A DNA stretch of 64,000 nt from Deltaproteobacteria bacterium (GTDB lineage Bacteria; Myxococcota_A; Polyangia; Polyangiales; Polyangiaceae). Location of the stretch: the NCBI GenBank assembly GCA_016218915.1, contig JACRCQ010000081.1, forward strand, positions 1 to 64,000, read 5' to 3'. Within the stretch, counting starts at the first letter, position 1, and every line of letters starts with the position of its first letter. Position numbers and translations under genes: made by a program. Shown one piece after another: positions 46,049 through 54,409 of this stretch. The notes beneath the pieces are model-generated. The model was not told the DNA's origin and made no database searches. It saw nothing but the letters and a program-made list of their open reading frames with translations.

Positions 46049-46711
46049 GTGTCCGAAGAGATCTGGAACCAGTCCACCTGCCGCAGATATGCTGACGGAA
46101 TGAGGCCGCTGGTGGTGCGGGACCACCGCCCCTGGGCCCAGTTCATCGCCCGCCGTCTTCCAGCCGTCGACAAGCCCGTCGTCGTGGAGCTCGCCGCCGG
46201 GCCGGGCTTCCTGCTTCTGGAGCTCGGCGCGATCGTGCAAGGCGCAGAGCTGATCGCGGTCGATGACGCTCCGGCCATGCTCGAGATCCAAGCCGAAGAG
46301 GCCAAGCGCGCTGGAAGAGCTATGCGCAGCGTGCAGGGGCGGGCACAAGACACGGGCCTCTCCGAGGCGAGCGCCGATGTGGTGCTGTGCAAGAACCTGC
46401 TGAACTGCATGGAGGGCAAGGATGCCCACGAAGCGGTGTTGCGGGAGATGCACCGGCTGCTTCGCCCTGGGGGGCTCGCAGTGCTCCTCGACTTCGATGA
46501 TGCGGGGCCGTCGTTGGCCGCGCTCGCACTCAAGACCTTCGTTCGATTCCAGTCAGGAGCCGAGTTTGCGCGCGACTTCGGTGAGGCATGGAATCGCCGC
46601 CTGCACGCGCAGGACATCCTGCGTCTCGTGCAACGCACGGGCTTCGAGGACACCTGGTATCACCGGCGCCTGATCACCTTCATGATCGAAGGGCGTCGAG
46701 CCGCCAGCTGA
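46049..46711 (+). CDS. Class I SAM-dependent methyltransferase
   Basis: This 220-residue soluble protein has methyltransferase motif I, VVELAAGPGFLLLELG, followed by LIAVDDAPAML (post I), ADVVLCKNLLNCM (motif II) and LLRPGGLAVLLDFDD (motif III). The N-terminal helices (EEIWNQSTCRRYADG) are usual for small-molecule methyltransferases. The start is taken as GTG 46049 (MSEEIWN); upstream residues in the frame overlap the preceding lipoprotein and look non-coding. The substrate is unknown. It converges on the MopE-like lipoprotein with a 15-bp gap. Confidence 0.85.
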   Translation: MSEEIWNQSTCRRYADGMRPLVVRDHRPWAQFIARRLPAVDKPVVVELAAGPGFLLLELGAIVQGAELIAVDDAPAMLEIQAEEAKRAGRAMRSVQGRAQDTGLSEASADVVLCKNLLNCMEGKDAHEAVLREMHRLLRPGGLAVLLDFDDAGPSLAALALKTFVRFQSGAEFARDFGEAWNRRLHAQDILRLVQRTGFEDTWYHRRLITFMIEGRRAAS

Positions 46712-46726
46712 GGGCTGCCACCGGGA

Positions 46727-49021
46727 TCAGTTGTACACCCACACGCCGCCCCCGGTCCCTTCCTTGGCTGCGGCCACGATCACCTTGCCGTTCGGCCCAA
46801 GCCGCACAGCGACGGCGTTCGCAACCAGCGTGCTCACCGTCTCCAGGGTCCAGCCCGCGCCCACCTTGCTCGCGAGCTTCACGCCCGAAGGTGTGGGGTA
46901 CGCGATGTGGGGGATCCCATTGGCATCGATCACCATTTCGACCGGCGCCCACTGGATCGAGGCATCCACCACTTCCTTGGTCCAGCCCGAAGCCTGGCTG
47001 TAGTACGCGAGGCCGCTGGTGGACGAATCTGCGGCTGCGAGCTGTCCGCTCGGGCTCGCAGCGACCATGACGTCGTTGCCCGTGGGGGCACCGGACAAGA
47101 CCGTGTCGGTCCACGTGTAGCCGTTGAGCACCTCCAGATCGAGCGAGGAGCTTGGGTAGTTGCCCCAGTTGGGCCAGGCGATGCTCGGCTTGCCGCCCGA
47201 GCTCAGCAGCAGCGAAATGCGCTTGGCGTTCTGCTTGGACGTCGTGATGTAGTCAGGAGTCCAGCTGTCGCCTGCGGTCGTCGAGTACAGCTGCTGGAAG
47301 CCGGGCGTGTTGTACTCGGTGTGCCAGGTGGAATAGGCCAACCGGTCTCCCAGGAAGGCCATGTCGTTGACCTCGTAGATGCTGTCCAACGTCGCCGCGT
47401 TGACATGGGTCCAGGTCCCGCCATCCCGCGTGAATACTCGCACATACGTTCCCGAAGGGTAGCCCCCGCTCGCTTCGCACGCCGTATACACTTTGGGCAG
47501 CACAGCCGACACCGCGCTCGGGTGGCGGTTGTACGTCGTCTCGCAACCTGGATAGCCCTGCACGCTCGTGGCCGCCGCTGTGGGGAATGCCTCGGCGTAG
47601 AACAGCGACGTCCCGGTGACGAAGCTCACGTGCGCGGTTCCGGCCGGGTCGACGTCGAGCGACACGTTGTCTGCCGAGAGGCTGGAATCCGCGACCTGGA
47701 CCGCGTTCCAGGTGCATGCGCCGGACGCGCACTGCCCTTTGCACAGCGAGGTTCCGCTCTTGCACCCCACGACGCACTGCCCCTGCGAGCAAGTCGCTTC
47801 CAGACCTCCCCCTGGCTGCGGGCAGGTGCCGCACGACTGGCCGCACACCGGATCTGGCCCGCATGTTGCCGTCCCGCATTGAGGCGTGCAGCAGGTGCCA
47901 GACGCACACACCTGTCCCGTGGTGCAGCAGGCGCTTGCGCACGACAGGTTGTCGCAGACGCACGTTCCCTGCTTGCAGCTCGCGTTGGCGCCGCAAGTGC
48001 CGGTGTTGCAGCTCTTGTTGCAGCCATCCGGCGCGCCGCAGGTCTTTCCCGCGCAATCAGGCTGGCACACGCACTTGCCCGCGTTGCAGACTTCCTGCGC
48101 ACCGCCGCACGCACCGTCCTGGCACGGGTAGCCGCACCCGTTGTCCGCCCCGCAGACCTTGCCCGTGCAGTTCGGCTGGCAGCACGTCGACACCTCGTCG
48201 ACCTTCCCGTTGCAGTCGTTGTCCTTGCCGTCGCACTTCGATTCCAGGGATTCGTAGGCTCCGCCGTGGGCCGAGGCGTACGTCGTGTAGTCCGCGTCGG
48301 AGCAGGCGAGCCACTGACCGGAGCCGCAGGTCTTGACCGAGCCCAGGCACACGCCAGCCTGCTTGTCGCACGGCTGCGCTACCAGATGGTTGTCCGTCAC
48401 GCCGTCACAGTCGTTGTCCTTGGCATCGCACTGCTCGTTGGCGGGCCCCTTCTGCCATTGGCACGTACCGAACTCTCCGTTGACGCAGTTGCGCACGCCT
48501 CCCTTGCATTCGCCCACGTCGTCGCACGCCTTGGTCTCTCCAGCATTGCACGGGCATGACCCGCCGCCGCAGTCGAGCACGCACGTTGCGTCGCTCACCC
48601 GGCATACCTCCCCGGTGCCACAGGGCATGGGTGTCGACCAGTCGAGGCAGGAATCAGAGTCGAACTGCCCGCAGGTGCGATATCCGGGCTCTGCGCAGGC
48701 TCGAGCGCCGCTGGCGGAGCACTCGTCGACGCAGCTCGCTGCGCAGGCGCCCGCACTGCAGTAGGGCTTGTCCGTGGGACATGCCTCAGGCGCGCCCCAC
48801 GTGGAACAGCCGAGGTTGTCGGTCGTGCATCGCTGCACTCGGTCCTGGTCGCAGCGCGCGTCGCCCTCCGTGCACTCCTTCTGGCACGGGCTGCCTCCTG
48901 TGCCTGCACCGCCGTCCTGCCCCGCTGAGCCGCCCGCATTTTCGAACAACTCGTTGCTGCTGCTGCCGCAGGCGCCGAGGTTGACGATCAGGACGAGAGA
49001 GCCGAGAAGAGCGAAGCGCAT
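46727..49021 (-). CDS. Cys-rich lipoprotein with MopE-type metal-binding motifs
   Basis: This 764-residue protein has a lipoprotein signal ending NLGACGSS, a short Gly-rich linker, then about 420 residues dense in cysteine. Two motifs, CDAKDNDCDGVTDN and CDGKDNDCNGKVDE, match the MopE/calcium-binding DxDxDG repeat. Several EGF-like stretches (CGxPxxCxxxC, CQPxCAGKxCG) follow. The last 320 residues look like a beta-propeller. A similar architecture recurs at 62121-64000. Likely roles are surface adhesion or metal binding. I start at MRFALLG (49021) to put the signal first; the frame is open four codons upstream. Confidence 0.8.
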   Translation of the reverse strand: MRFALLGSLVLIVNLGACGSSSNELFENAGGSAGQDGGAGTGGSPCQKECTEGDARCDQDRVQRCTTDNLGCSTWGAPEACPTDKPYCSAGACAASCVDECSASGARACAEPGYRTCGQFDSDSCLDWSTPMPCGTGEVCRVSDATCVLDCGGGSCPCNAGETKACDDVGECKGGVRNCVNGEFGTCQWQKGPANEQCDAKDNDCDGVTDNHLVAQPCDKQAGVCLGSVKTCGSGQWLACSDADYTTYASAHGGAYESLESKCDGKDNDCNGKVDEVSTCCQPNCTGKVCGADNGCGYPCQDGACGGAQEVCNAGKCVCQPDCAGKTCGAPDGCNKSCNTGTCGANASCKQGTCVCDNLSCASACCTTGQVCASGTCCTPQCGTATCGPDPVCGQSCGTCPQPGGGLEATCSQGQCVVGCKSGTSLCKGQCASGACTWNAVQVADSSLSADNVSLDVDPAGTAHVSFVTGTSLFYAEAFPTAAATSVQGYPGCETTYNRHPSAVSAVLPKVYTACEASGGYPSGTYVRVFTRDGGTWTHVNAATLDSIYEVNDMAFLGDRLAYSTWHTEYNTPGFQQLYSTTAGDSWTPDYITTSKQNAKRISLLLSSGGKPSIAWPNWGNYPSSSLDLEVLNGYTWTDTVLSGAPTGNDVMVAASPSGQLAAADSSTSGLAYYSQASGWTKEVVDASIQWAPVEMVIDANGIPHIAYPTPSGVKLASKVGAGWTLETVSTLVANAVAVRLGPNGKVIVAAAKEGTGGGVWVYN

Positions 49022-49110
49022 CGAAGCCTCCAAGGGAACGGACGAGCTGCTGACGGCAGACTACTGCTGGATCGTGGGGGCAGGTCAAGAGGCGGAAGGC
49101 GGCTTGATGC

Positions 49111-49740
49111 TCACTTTGGAACGCAGTGGTAGCTGTCGCACTTGGTTCCCGGCGTACGGCAGTCCCCTGCGACTCCTTCCCTGCACGACTCCTCGTGGTC
49201 CCGGCACTCCTCCAAGGACGAATGACAGACCACGGCCTGGACCTCGGCATTGCCCAGCTCGTGCAAGCAGCAGACGGTACCTGGGGGACAGTTGTGAGAG
49301 CCGGAGCAGGCAGACAATCCCCCCAGCGGAGGGAACCCGCGTTCGGGCTTGGGTGTGCGATGGCTCAGCCATCCGCTGATCTTCTCGCAGTGAGGGACAT
49401 AGTCCGGGCTCGGAGACATCACGCACACTTCCTTGCCGGCGACGCACGATCGCTTGTCACAGCTGACCCGTCCAGTCATGGTCTTGGCATGCTCCTCCGG
49501 CGAGCCTTCGTAGGCTTGTGGCCCCGCCTCGCTGTGGGAGCGGATCACCCACTCGCGCACCGCGTCCATGTCCGCAGAGCTGACCGGTGGAGGATCGGAC
49601 GGCGCCGGCGCTGGAGCTGGAACCGAGTCTGTGTCGGGGATCGCGGACGTGACGGTTCCTGGAGACGGATCGCGTCGACATCCAACGGCGAGAGCACTGA
49701 AGCATAGCAGGGGAATTGCGATGAACCTTTGCGGAAGCAT
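49111..49740 (-). CDS. Small Cys-rich lipoprotein, unknown function
   Basis: This 209-residue protein has a lipoprotein signal (MLPQRFIAIPLLCFSALAVGC), then a Pro/Ala-rich linker and about 125 residues with roughly 16 Cys, including CPPGTVCC near residue 160. The Cys spacing suggests several disulfides. Start 49740 is chosen for the signal peptide; the frame is open 23 codons upstream. It follows the MopE-like lipoprotein on the same strand by about 90 bp. No family is recognised. Confidence 0.65.
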   Translation of the reverse strand: MLPQRFIAIPLLCFSALAVGCRRDPSPGTVTSAIPDTDSVPAPAPAPSDPPPVSSADMDAVREWVIRSHSEAGPQAYEGSPEEHAKTMTGRVSCDKRSCVAGKEVCVMSPSPDYVPHCEKISGWLSHRTPKPERGFPPLGGLSACSGSHNCPPGTVCCLHELGNAEVQAVVCHSSLEECRDHEESCREGVAGDCRTPGTKCDSYHCVPK

Positions 49741-49882
49741 GACGACTCCCAGAGGGGGCGAGAGGCACAACGGTGAGGATATCCCAGATGCAGAGAGACA
49801 TCTGGACAACTACCGGCACAAGGATGCCATTCCGCAGCTCAAGCACGGGGAAGCCTCGGAGCTCTCCGCGCGTAGATCGGAC

Positions 49883-50269
49883 ATGTTGCTCCGGTCTGGC
49901 ATCGGCATGGTGCTCATGATGCATGGGTGCGCTGGCGCAGCGCCACGCTCGGATGCCGCTGCTCCGCCTCCCGCGCCGTCCGCAAGCCCGGCCCAAGCCA
50001 GCTGCGCTCTGGCCGGCGAAGTCGAGTCCCACAAGCTCGTGCCGAACGTTCCCACGCAGTTCGGCAATGGCTTGACCGTGACCATCAGCCAGGCCTCGTG
50101 GGACCACTTCGAGGACGGGAGCTTCAACGTGCGAGTGGACCTCCAATTTCGTCGCGACGCGAGGGTGTCGACGGTCTCGGTCGACATCCGCAGGGCAGTC
50201 TGCGGCGAAACCGACGGAGTGACGTGGCGGCTCGCAGACCACGTGCTCTCGATCCCTGTTGCGCGCTAG
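49883..50269 (+). CDS. Small lipoprotein, unknown function
   Basis: This 128-residue protein starts MLLRSGIGMVLMMHGC, a short signal with a lipobox-like MHGC, then a Pro/Ala-rich linker and a beta-rich domain (about 40-128) with LTVTISQASW and FNVRVDLQF. That suggests an immunoglobulin-like or similar beta-sandwich fold. ATG 49883 is chosen because it begins the hydrophobic segment; a much longer upstream frame overlaps an opposing gene and is rejected. There is no clear ribosome-binding site. No function is assigned. Confidence 0.5.
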   Translation: MLLRSGIGMVLMMHGCAGAAPRSDAAAPPPAPSASPAQASCALAGEVESHKLVPNVPTQFGNGLTVTISQASWDHFEDGSFNVRVDLQFRRDARVSTVSVDIRRAVCGETDGVTWRLADHVLSIPVAR

Positions 50270-50314
50270 CTCTGTGCGCCCGAAGCGACCCGGTAGACTC
50301 CAAGACACTCCAGG

Positions 50315-50334
50315 CTGCAGACGAGATGCTGCAG
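50315..50334. terminator. Possible bidirectional hairpin between convergent lipoprotein genes
   Basis: CTGCAG, eight bases, then CTGCAG again forms a 6-bp stem because each half is self-complementary. It lies in the 90-bp space between genes that converge. No T-tract flanks it, so a role in ending both transcripts is only possible. Confidence 0.25.
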
Positions 50335-50359
50335 GGGGTGGTGAAATTGAAGCGGCAGG

Positions 50360-51796
50360 CTAGTACGGAGTCCGCACGCAATCCCATGTCAACACGACGT
50401 TCGGGCCGTCGTCGAGAACCTCGAAGTCGTTCGGGTGGATCGCGGACAAGTCGTAGGAGCCGAGCAGCCCTGTCCACTTGCCGGTCGTGAACCGATCGCT
50501 CTGCGCCGTGAGCGCGATCGTGCCCCCGTCCGCCAGCACCATGCCGTACTTCTGCATGGCGCGAGCCACCGTGCGCGCAGCGTCGTTGGGAAGCGAATTG
50601 AGGTTGAAGGAAGGCTTGAGCCGCCAACGACTGCCATATACCGGTGCGGACGCAGGGCCAGAGGGTCCCCCGGCGTGCGTGCCAGGGTGCGCGTAGTATC
50701 CGGACCGCATCCGCGCGTTGGGCAGGATGAACCGGATGGCATGCGCGATCTCGCCTGCTTCCACCTCGTCAGCGGTGAACAGCAGCGGCGCAATGGGAAA
50801 GCCGCCAGCATCAGCGCTCGTGCACTGCTCGCCGCGCCCTGATGGCCCGTAGATCCGCGTCATGTCCCAGGCCGCGAGGCAACCGCCGTGAAAGACGCCG
50901 CCCGCGATGTTGGCGCGCCACATCTCGAACAGTCGATGCGCGTCGCAATCCACGACGATGAGGTGGCAGTCTCCATCGTTGACGCATTCGTACCCATTTT
51001 CGCCTTCGAGCGCCCCACCCGAGGGGACCGGTACGTCGACGAGATCGCAGTCCGGGTCGTAGAAGTCGCCTGTGGGGATGAAGCTCAGGTAGGGCGTGGA
51101 CGGTGGCTTCTGGAGCACCTCGATGGAGAAGTCGATGCGCATCTGGCCAGAGCCCCAGCTGCCGTGCGTCTCGAGCCATTGGGTGACAGTGGCGGAATCG
51201 GACCGGACAGGCGCATTGGTGATGTCCTGGTACATCCATGCGCCTGACGGGAAGTACCCGGTGGTTGAGCCGCAGCTCGCTTGCCCGCCGCTTCCAGCGC
51301 TGCCAGCCGTGCCGCCGGTGCCTGCGGAACCGCCAGCGCCCGCAGCTCCGCCAGTGCCACCTGCTCCTGTCGATCCCCCGTTGCCCGCGGAGCCGCCATC
51401 GCCTGCGGAGCCGCCACTGCCTGCGGAGCCGCCATCGCCTGCGGAGCCGCCATCGCCTGCGGAGCCGCCACCGCCTGCGGACCCGCCTTCACCTGCGGAG
51501 CCGCCGCTAGGAGCCGTGCCGCCGGTCCCGGCTGAGCCTCCCTTTCCCGCTGCACCTGCAGAGCCTCCCGCTGCGGACTGGCCCGCTGCGCCGGCCTTCC
51601 CTCCAGTTGCTGTTCCGCCTGCGCCCGCCTTTGCGCCGACACCCGCGGTGCCGCTGCTACCGCCCACGCTGGCATCGCCGGCTCCCCCGGAGCCTGCCGT
51701 CGGAGAGGACGGCGTTTCGTCGTCACTGCCACACGCCGGGACGACTCCGGCCGCGAACACGATGGCAAACGCAGCAAGCGGCTTGATGGTCTTCAT
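50360..51796 (-). CDS. Gly-rich repeat lipoprotein
   Basis: This 478-residue protein has a lipoprotein signal ending VVPACGSD. About 150 residues of Gly/Ser/Ala/Thr repeats follow (GGSAGD and GGTGGA units), coded in part by 18-bp DNA repeats at 51383-51508. A C-terminal domain of about 290 residues begins CGSTTGYFPSG and contains DCHLIVVDCDAHRLFEMW. The N-terminal layout (lipobox plus Gly-rich spacer) equals that of the CBM9-like lipoprotein at 42169, but the C-terminal domains differ, so they are independent displays on a common tether. The C-terminal domain is not recognised. Start 51796 matches the signal; the open frame reaches 33 codons upstream. Confidence 0.7.
   Translation of the reverse strand: MKTIKPLAAFAIVFAAGVVPACGSDDETPSSPTAGSGGAGDASVGGSSGTAGVGAKAGAGGTATGGKAGAAGQSAAGGSAGAAGKGGSAGTGGTAPSGGSAGEGGSAGGGGSAGDGGSAGDGGSAGSGGSAGDGGSAGNGGSTGAGGTGGAAGAGGSAGTGGTAGSAGSGGQASCGSTTGYFPSGAWMYQDITNAPVRSDSATVTQWLETHGSWGSGQMRIDFSIEVLQKPPSTPYLSFIPTGDFYDPDCDLVDVPVPSGGALEGENGYECVNDGDCHLIVVDCDAHRLFEMWRANIAGGVFHGGCLAAWDMTRIYGPSGRGEQCTSADAGGFPIAPLLFTADEVEAGEIAHAIRFILPNARMRSGYYAHPGTHAGGPSGPASAPVYGSRWRLKPSFNLNSLPNDAARTVARAMQKYGMVLADGGTIALTAQSDRFTTGKWTGLLGSYDLSAIHPNDFEVLDDGPNVVLTWDCVRTPY
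51383..51508. repeat. 18-bp in-frame tandem repeat, seven copies
   Basis: Seven back-to-back copies of a GCCTGCGGAGCCGCCATC-type unit lie inside the Gly-rich lipoprotein gene. The unit codes on the minus strand for six residues of the GGSAGD type. Because 18 is a multiple of three, copy changes keep the frame and alter only linker length. Confidence 0.85.
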
Positions 51797-51946
51797 GTTC
51801 AATCCCCTCAGGTCCCGAGTGCAGGTGCGCGAGGACTCCGGAACATCGCTCACAGGGGCATCATATCCTGGTTTACGGCTGTTGCGACCGTGCAATGCAT
51901 GCGTGCCGGAGCAAGCTCAATCCGAGCTTGCAGCCCCCTGAGCAGC

Positions 51947-54400
51947 TCACTTTTGCACGTCGAACTCGATCGCCGCGCTCCGCTGATTCCCATCCGTTTC
52001 CACCCACACGCGGTGCTCCCCGGGCTCCAGACGCAGCGTGTGCTCGAACGGTGGACCGTGTACGCCGACAACCTTGCCATCCACCACGAACCGCATCCGG
52101 GTCACGCGCGAAGGCGCGTCAGCTCGGACCACGATCCCTTGCGCATCCGGGTTCAGCGACGGATCCAGGTGAAATGTCGCTCCAGGATAGGGATAGCGAA
52201 TCGACAGCCCTGCTTGTGCGCCAGCGGAGTCGTCAGGACCAGGGCACAACGGCGAGAATCGCGCAGGGACCACCGGACGTCGTGCGCCCAGCGCCCAGGC
52301 CGCGAACTTTCCCTCGTAGCTCTCCAAGGTCTTGAGCTCCATCTCCGAGGCTGGACACGAGGGGCCGGCCTTGAGCCCGTTTCGCTTGTCGATCGGCAGC
52401 TCGACATGCATGTCGCAGGTCTGGTCAGGCGCGGTTCCCTTGACGAACGTCTCTGTGACCCTGTGTTTGCAGGTAGACGAAGGCCGTTTGCCGGAGAGGG
52501 CACACACCTCCAAGCGCTCGGTCTGCACTTCGGAGAAGGTGAACGGCTCCGGCGTCCTACCCTTCATGGCAGCCAGCATCACCGCGCGAAACAGGGGGCC
52601 AGCGCCTGTGATCCCGCTCACTCCCTGCATCGGGGAGCCGTCGAAGTTTCCCACCCACACCGCAACCGTCACCTCGCGCGTGCTTCCCACGGTGAGATTG
52701 TCGCGGAACCCCTTGGATGTGCCGGTCTTGACCGCAACCTCGAACGGGAGCTCCAGCACGTTGCCAGAGCCGAACGAGCCGATGCGCGCGTGCGGGTCCT
52801 TGAGCATGTCCACCAGGACCGCTGCAGTCCCTGCGTCGAGCACGCGCTCCGATGCAGCGGCCGGCAGCTCGATCGGCATCCCTTTCCGATCCGTTGCTGC
52901 AGAGATCGCCCGGAAAGGATGCAGCACCCCGCCGCGAGCCAAGGCAGCGTAGGCACCTGCCAGATCGACCAGTCGAACCTCGCCGTCGCCCAGCGCGATC
53001 GCTGCACCATAGTGCTCCGCATCTTCTTGCAGCGTACGCATCCCCAGGCGCTGCAGCCGCGACAGCACCCGGGCCGGGCCGACCACCGACGCAGCGTGGA
53101 CCGCAGGCACATTGTAGGAGTTCGCGAGCGCGTCTCGCATCCTCACGGGCCCGTGCAGCTGGCCATCGTAGTTGTGCGGGCTGTAGTCCCCCTGATCGGT
53201 GCTGATGTGCAGCTCGATGTCAGGGAGCACCGTCGCAGCTGTCCAGCCGAGATCGTCGATCGCAACGCTGTAGACAAACGGCTTGAGCGCTGAGCCTGGC
53301 TGGCGAAGCGCCAGCACGCCGTCGTTCTGCCCAAAGCGGAGCTCGTCGAGGAAGTCGGGCGCACCGAGCCACGCGAGCACTTCGCCCGTTGCGTTGTCGA
53401 TCACGACGACCGACGCAGCGCTCACGTGCCGGTCTCGGAGCGAATCGAGCTGAGAGCGAGCCGCTGTCTGGACTTCCTTCTGCAGCGACGCGTCGATGGT
53501 GGTCCGCAGGGTCGACGCCCGATCCGCAAGCGGTCCGATCTCCGGATGCACTGCGCCGGACAGCAGGCCTCGCACTAGGTGAGGCGCGCTGAATCCGGTG
53601 GGCTGCAGATGGATCGTGAGCGGCTCGGACTTCGCACGCTCCACGGCCTCTGCGCTTGCCAGGCCGTCGCGCTGCATGCGGTCCAGGATCCTGTCCCGCC
53701 TTCGCTGCACTGCCTGCGGCGACTTGCGGGGATCGTAGACCGTCGGCCCCCGCGGAAGCGCGGCGAGCGTGGCTGCTTCTGCCAGGGACAGGGCATTGCA
53801 CGGCTTGTCGAAGTAGAACCGGCTGGCTGCCTCCACCCCTCGCAGCGACGGGCCGAAGAACACGAGGTTCAGGTACTGCTCGAGGATGTCCTTCTTGGAC
53901 AGGGAAGCCTCGATCCGCAGGGCAACCGCCATCTCTCCGACCTTGCCCGCCAAGGTCCGTCGTCTCGGCTTGACCGTGCGCGCCAGCTGCTGCGTGAGAG
54001 TCGATGCGCCCGATACGATCCTCCGATGCCAGAGGTCCTGTCCTGCTGCCCGGGCGATCGCGATCGGATCCACGCCCGGGTGCCGGTAGAAGCGTCGATC
54101 CTCTGCGGCGAGGATGGCATTGGCCAGGTCCGGGCCCACCTGCTCGATCGGAACCCAGCGCGCCCTCGCACCGTCATCGGCTCGCACCTCAGCAAGGACC
54201 TTCCCATGCCGATCGAGCACGCGCACCGAGCTGTCGAACCCATGCCGCGCGCGCAGGGCTTCTGGCAGCGGCGTGATGGCTGCCAGAAGGACCAGCGCCA
54301 CAGGGGGAAGGAGCACGGCAAGGCCGATGGCGCGCCAGATGCGGCCTTTCGTCAGCCAGCTGCGTGCTCTCTTTCCCAGGTTCGACAGCATGATCGCCAC
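51947..54400 (-). CDS. pbpC: Penicillin-binding protein 1C
   Basis: This 817-residue protein has an N-terminal membrane helix (about 22-42). A GT51 transglycosylase domain follows with the catalytic Glu100 in AAEDRRFYRHPG. The transpeptidase domain has SxxK (Ser370, Lys373 in PGSALKPF), SxN (Ser428, Asn430) and KTG (558-560). A C-terminal BiPBP_C-type domain (about 725-815) completes the PBP1C layout. It polymerises and crosslinks peptidoglycan in the periplasm. GTG 54400 has AGGAG 6 nt upstream. It starts 9 bp after the alpha-2-macroglobulin stop, the same pair seen as yfhM-pbpC in enterobacteria, where the two are thought to defend and repair the envelope. Confidence 0.95.
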   Translation of the reverse strand: MAIMLSNLGKRARSWLTKGRIWRAIGLAVLLPPVALVLLAAITPLPEALRARHGFDSSVRVLDRHGKVLAEVRADDGARARWVPIEQVGPDLANAILAAEDRRFYRHPGVDPIAIARAAGQDLWHRRIVSGASTLTQQLARTVKPRRRTLAGKVGEMAVALRIEASLSKKDILEQYLNLVFFGPSLRGVEAASRFYFDKPCNALSLAEAATLAALPRGPTVYDPRKSPQAVQRRRDRILDRMQRDGLASAEAVERAKSEPLTIHLQPTGFSAPHLVRGLLSGAVHPEIGPLADRASTLRTTIDASLQKEVQTAARSQLDSLRDRHVSAASVVVIDNATGEVLAWLGAPDFLDELRFGQNDGVLALRQPGSALKPFVYSVAIDDLGWTAATVLPDIELHISTDQGDYSPHNYDGQLHGPVRMRDALANSYNVPAVHAASVVGPARVLSRLQRLGMRTLQEDAEHYGAAIALGDGEVRLVDLAGAYAALARGGVLHPFRAISAATDRKGMPIELPAAASERVLDAGTAAVLVDMLKDPHARIGSFGSGNVLELPFEVAVKTGTSKGFRDNLTVGSTREVTVAVWVGNFDGSPMQGVSGITGAGPLFRAVMLAAMKGRTPEPFTFSEVQTERLEVCALSGKRPSSTCKHRVTETFVKGTAPDQTCDMHVELPIDKRNGLKAGPSCPASEMELKTLESYEGKFAAWALGARRPVVPARFSPLCPGPDDSAGAQAGLSIRYPYPGATFHLDPSLNPDAQGIVVRADAPSRVTRMRFVVDGKVVGVHGPPFEHTLRLEPGEHRVWVETDGNQRSAAIEFDVQK

Positions 54401-54409
54401 GACCCGCTC

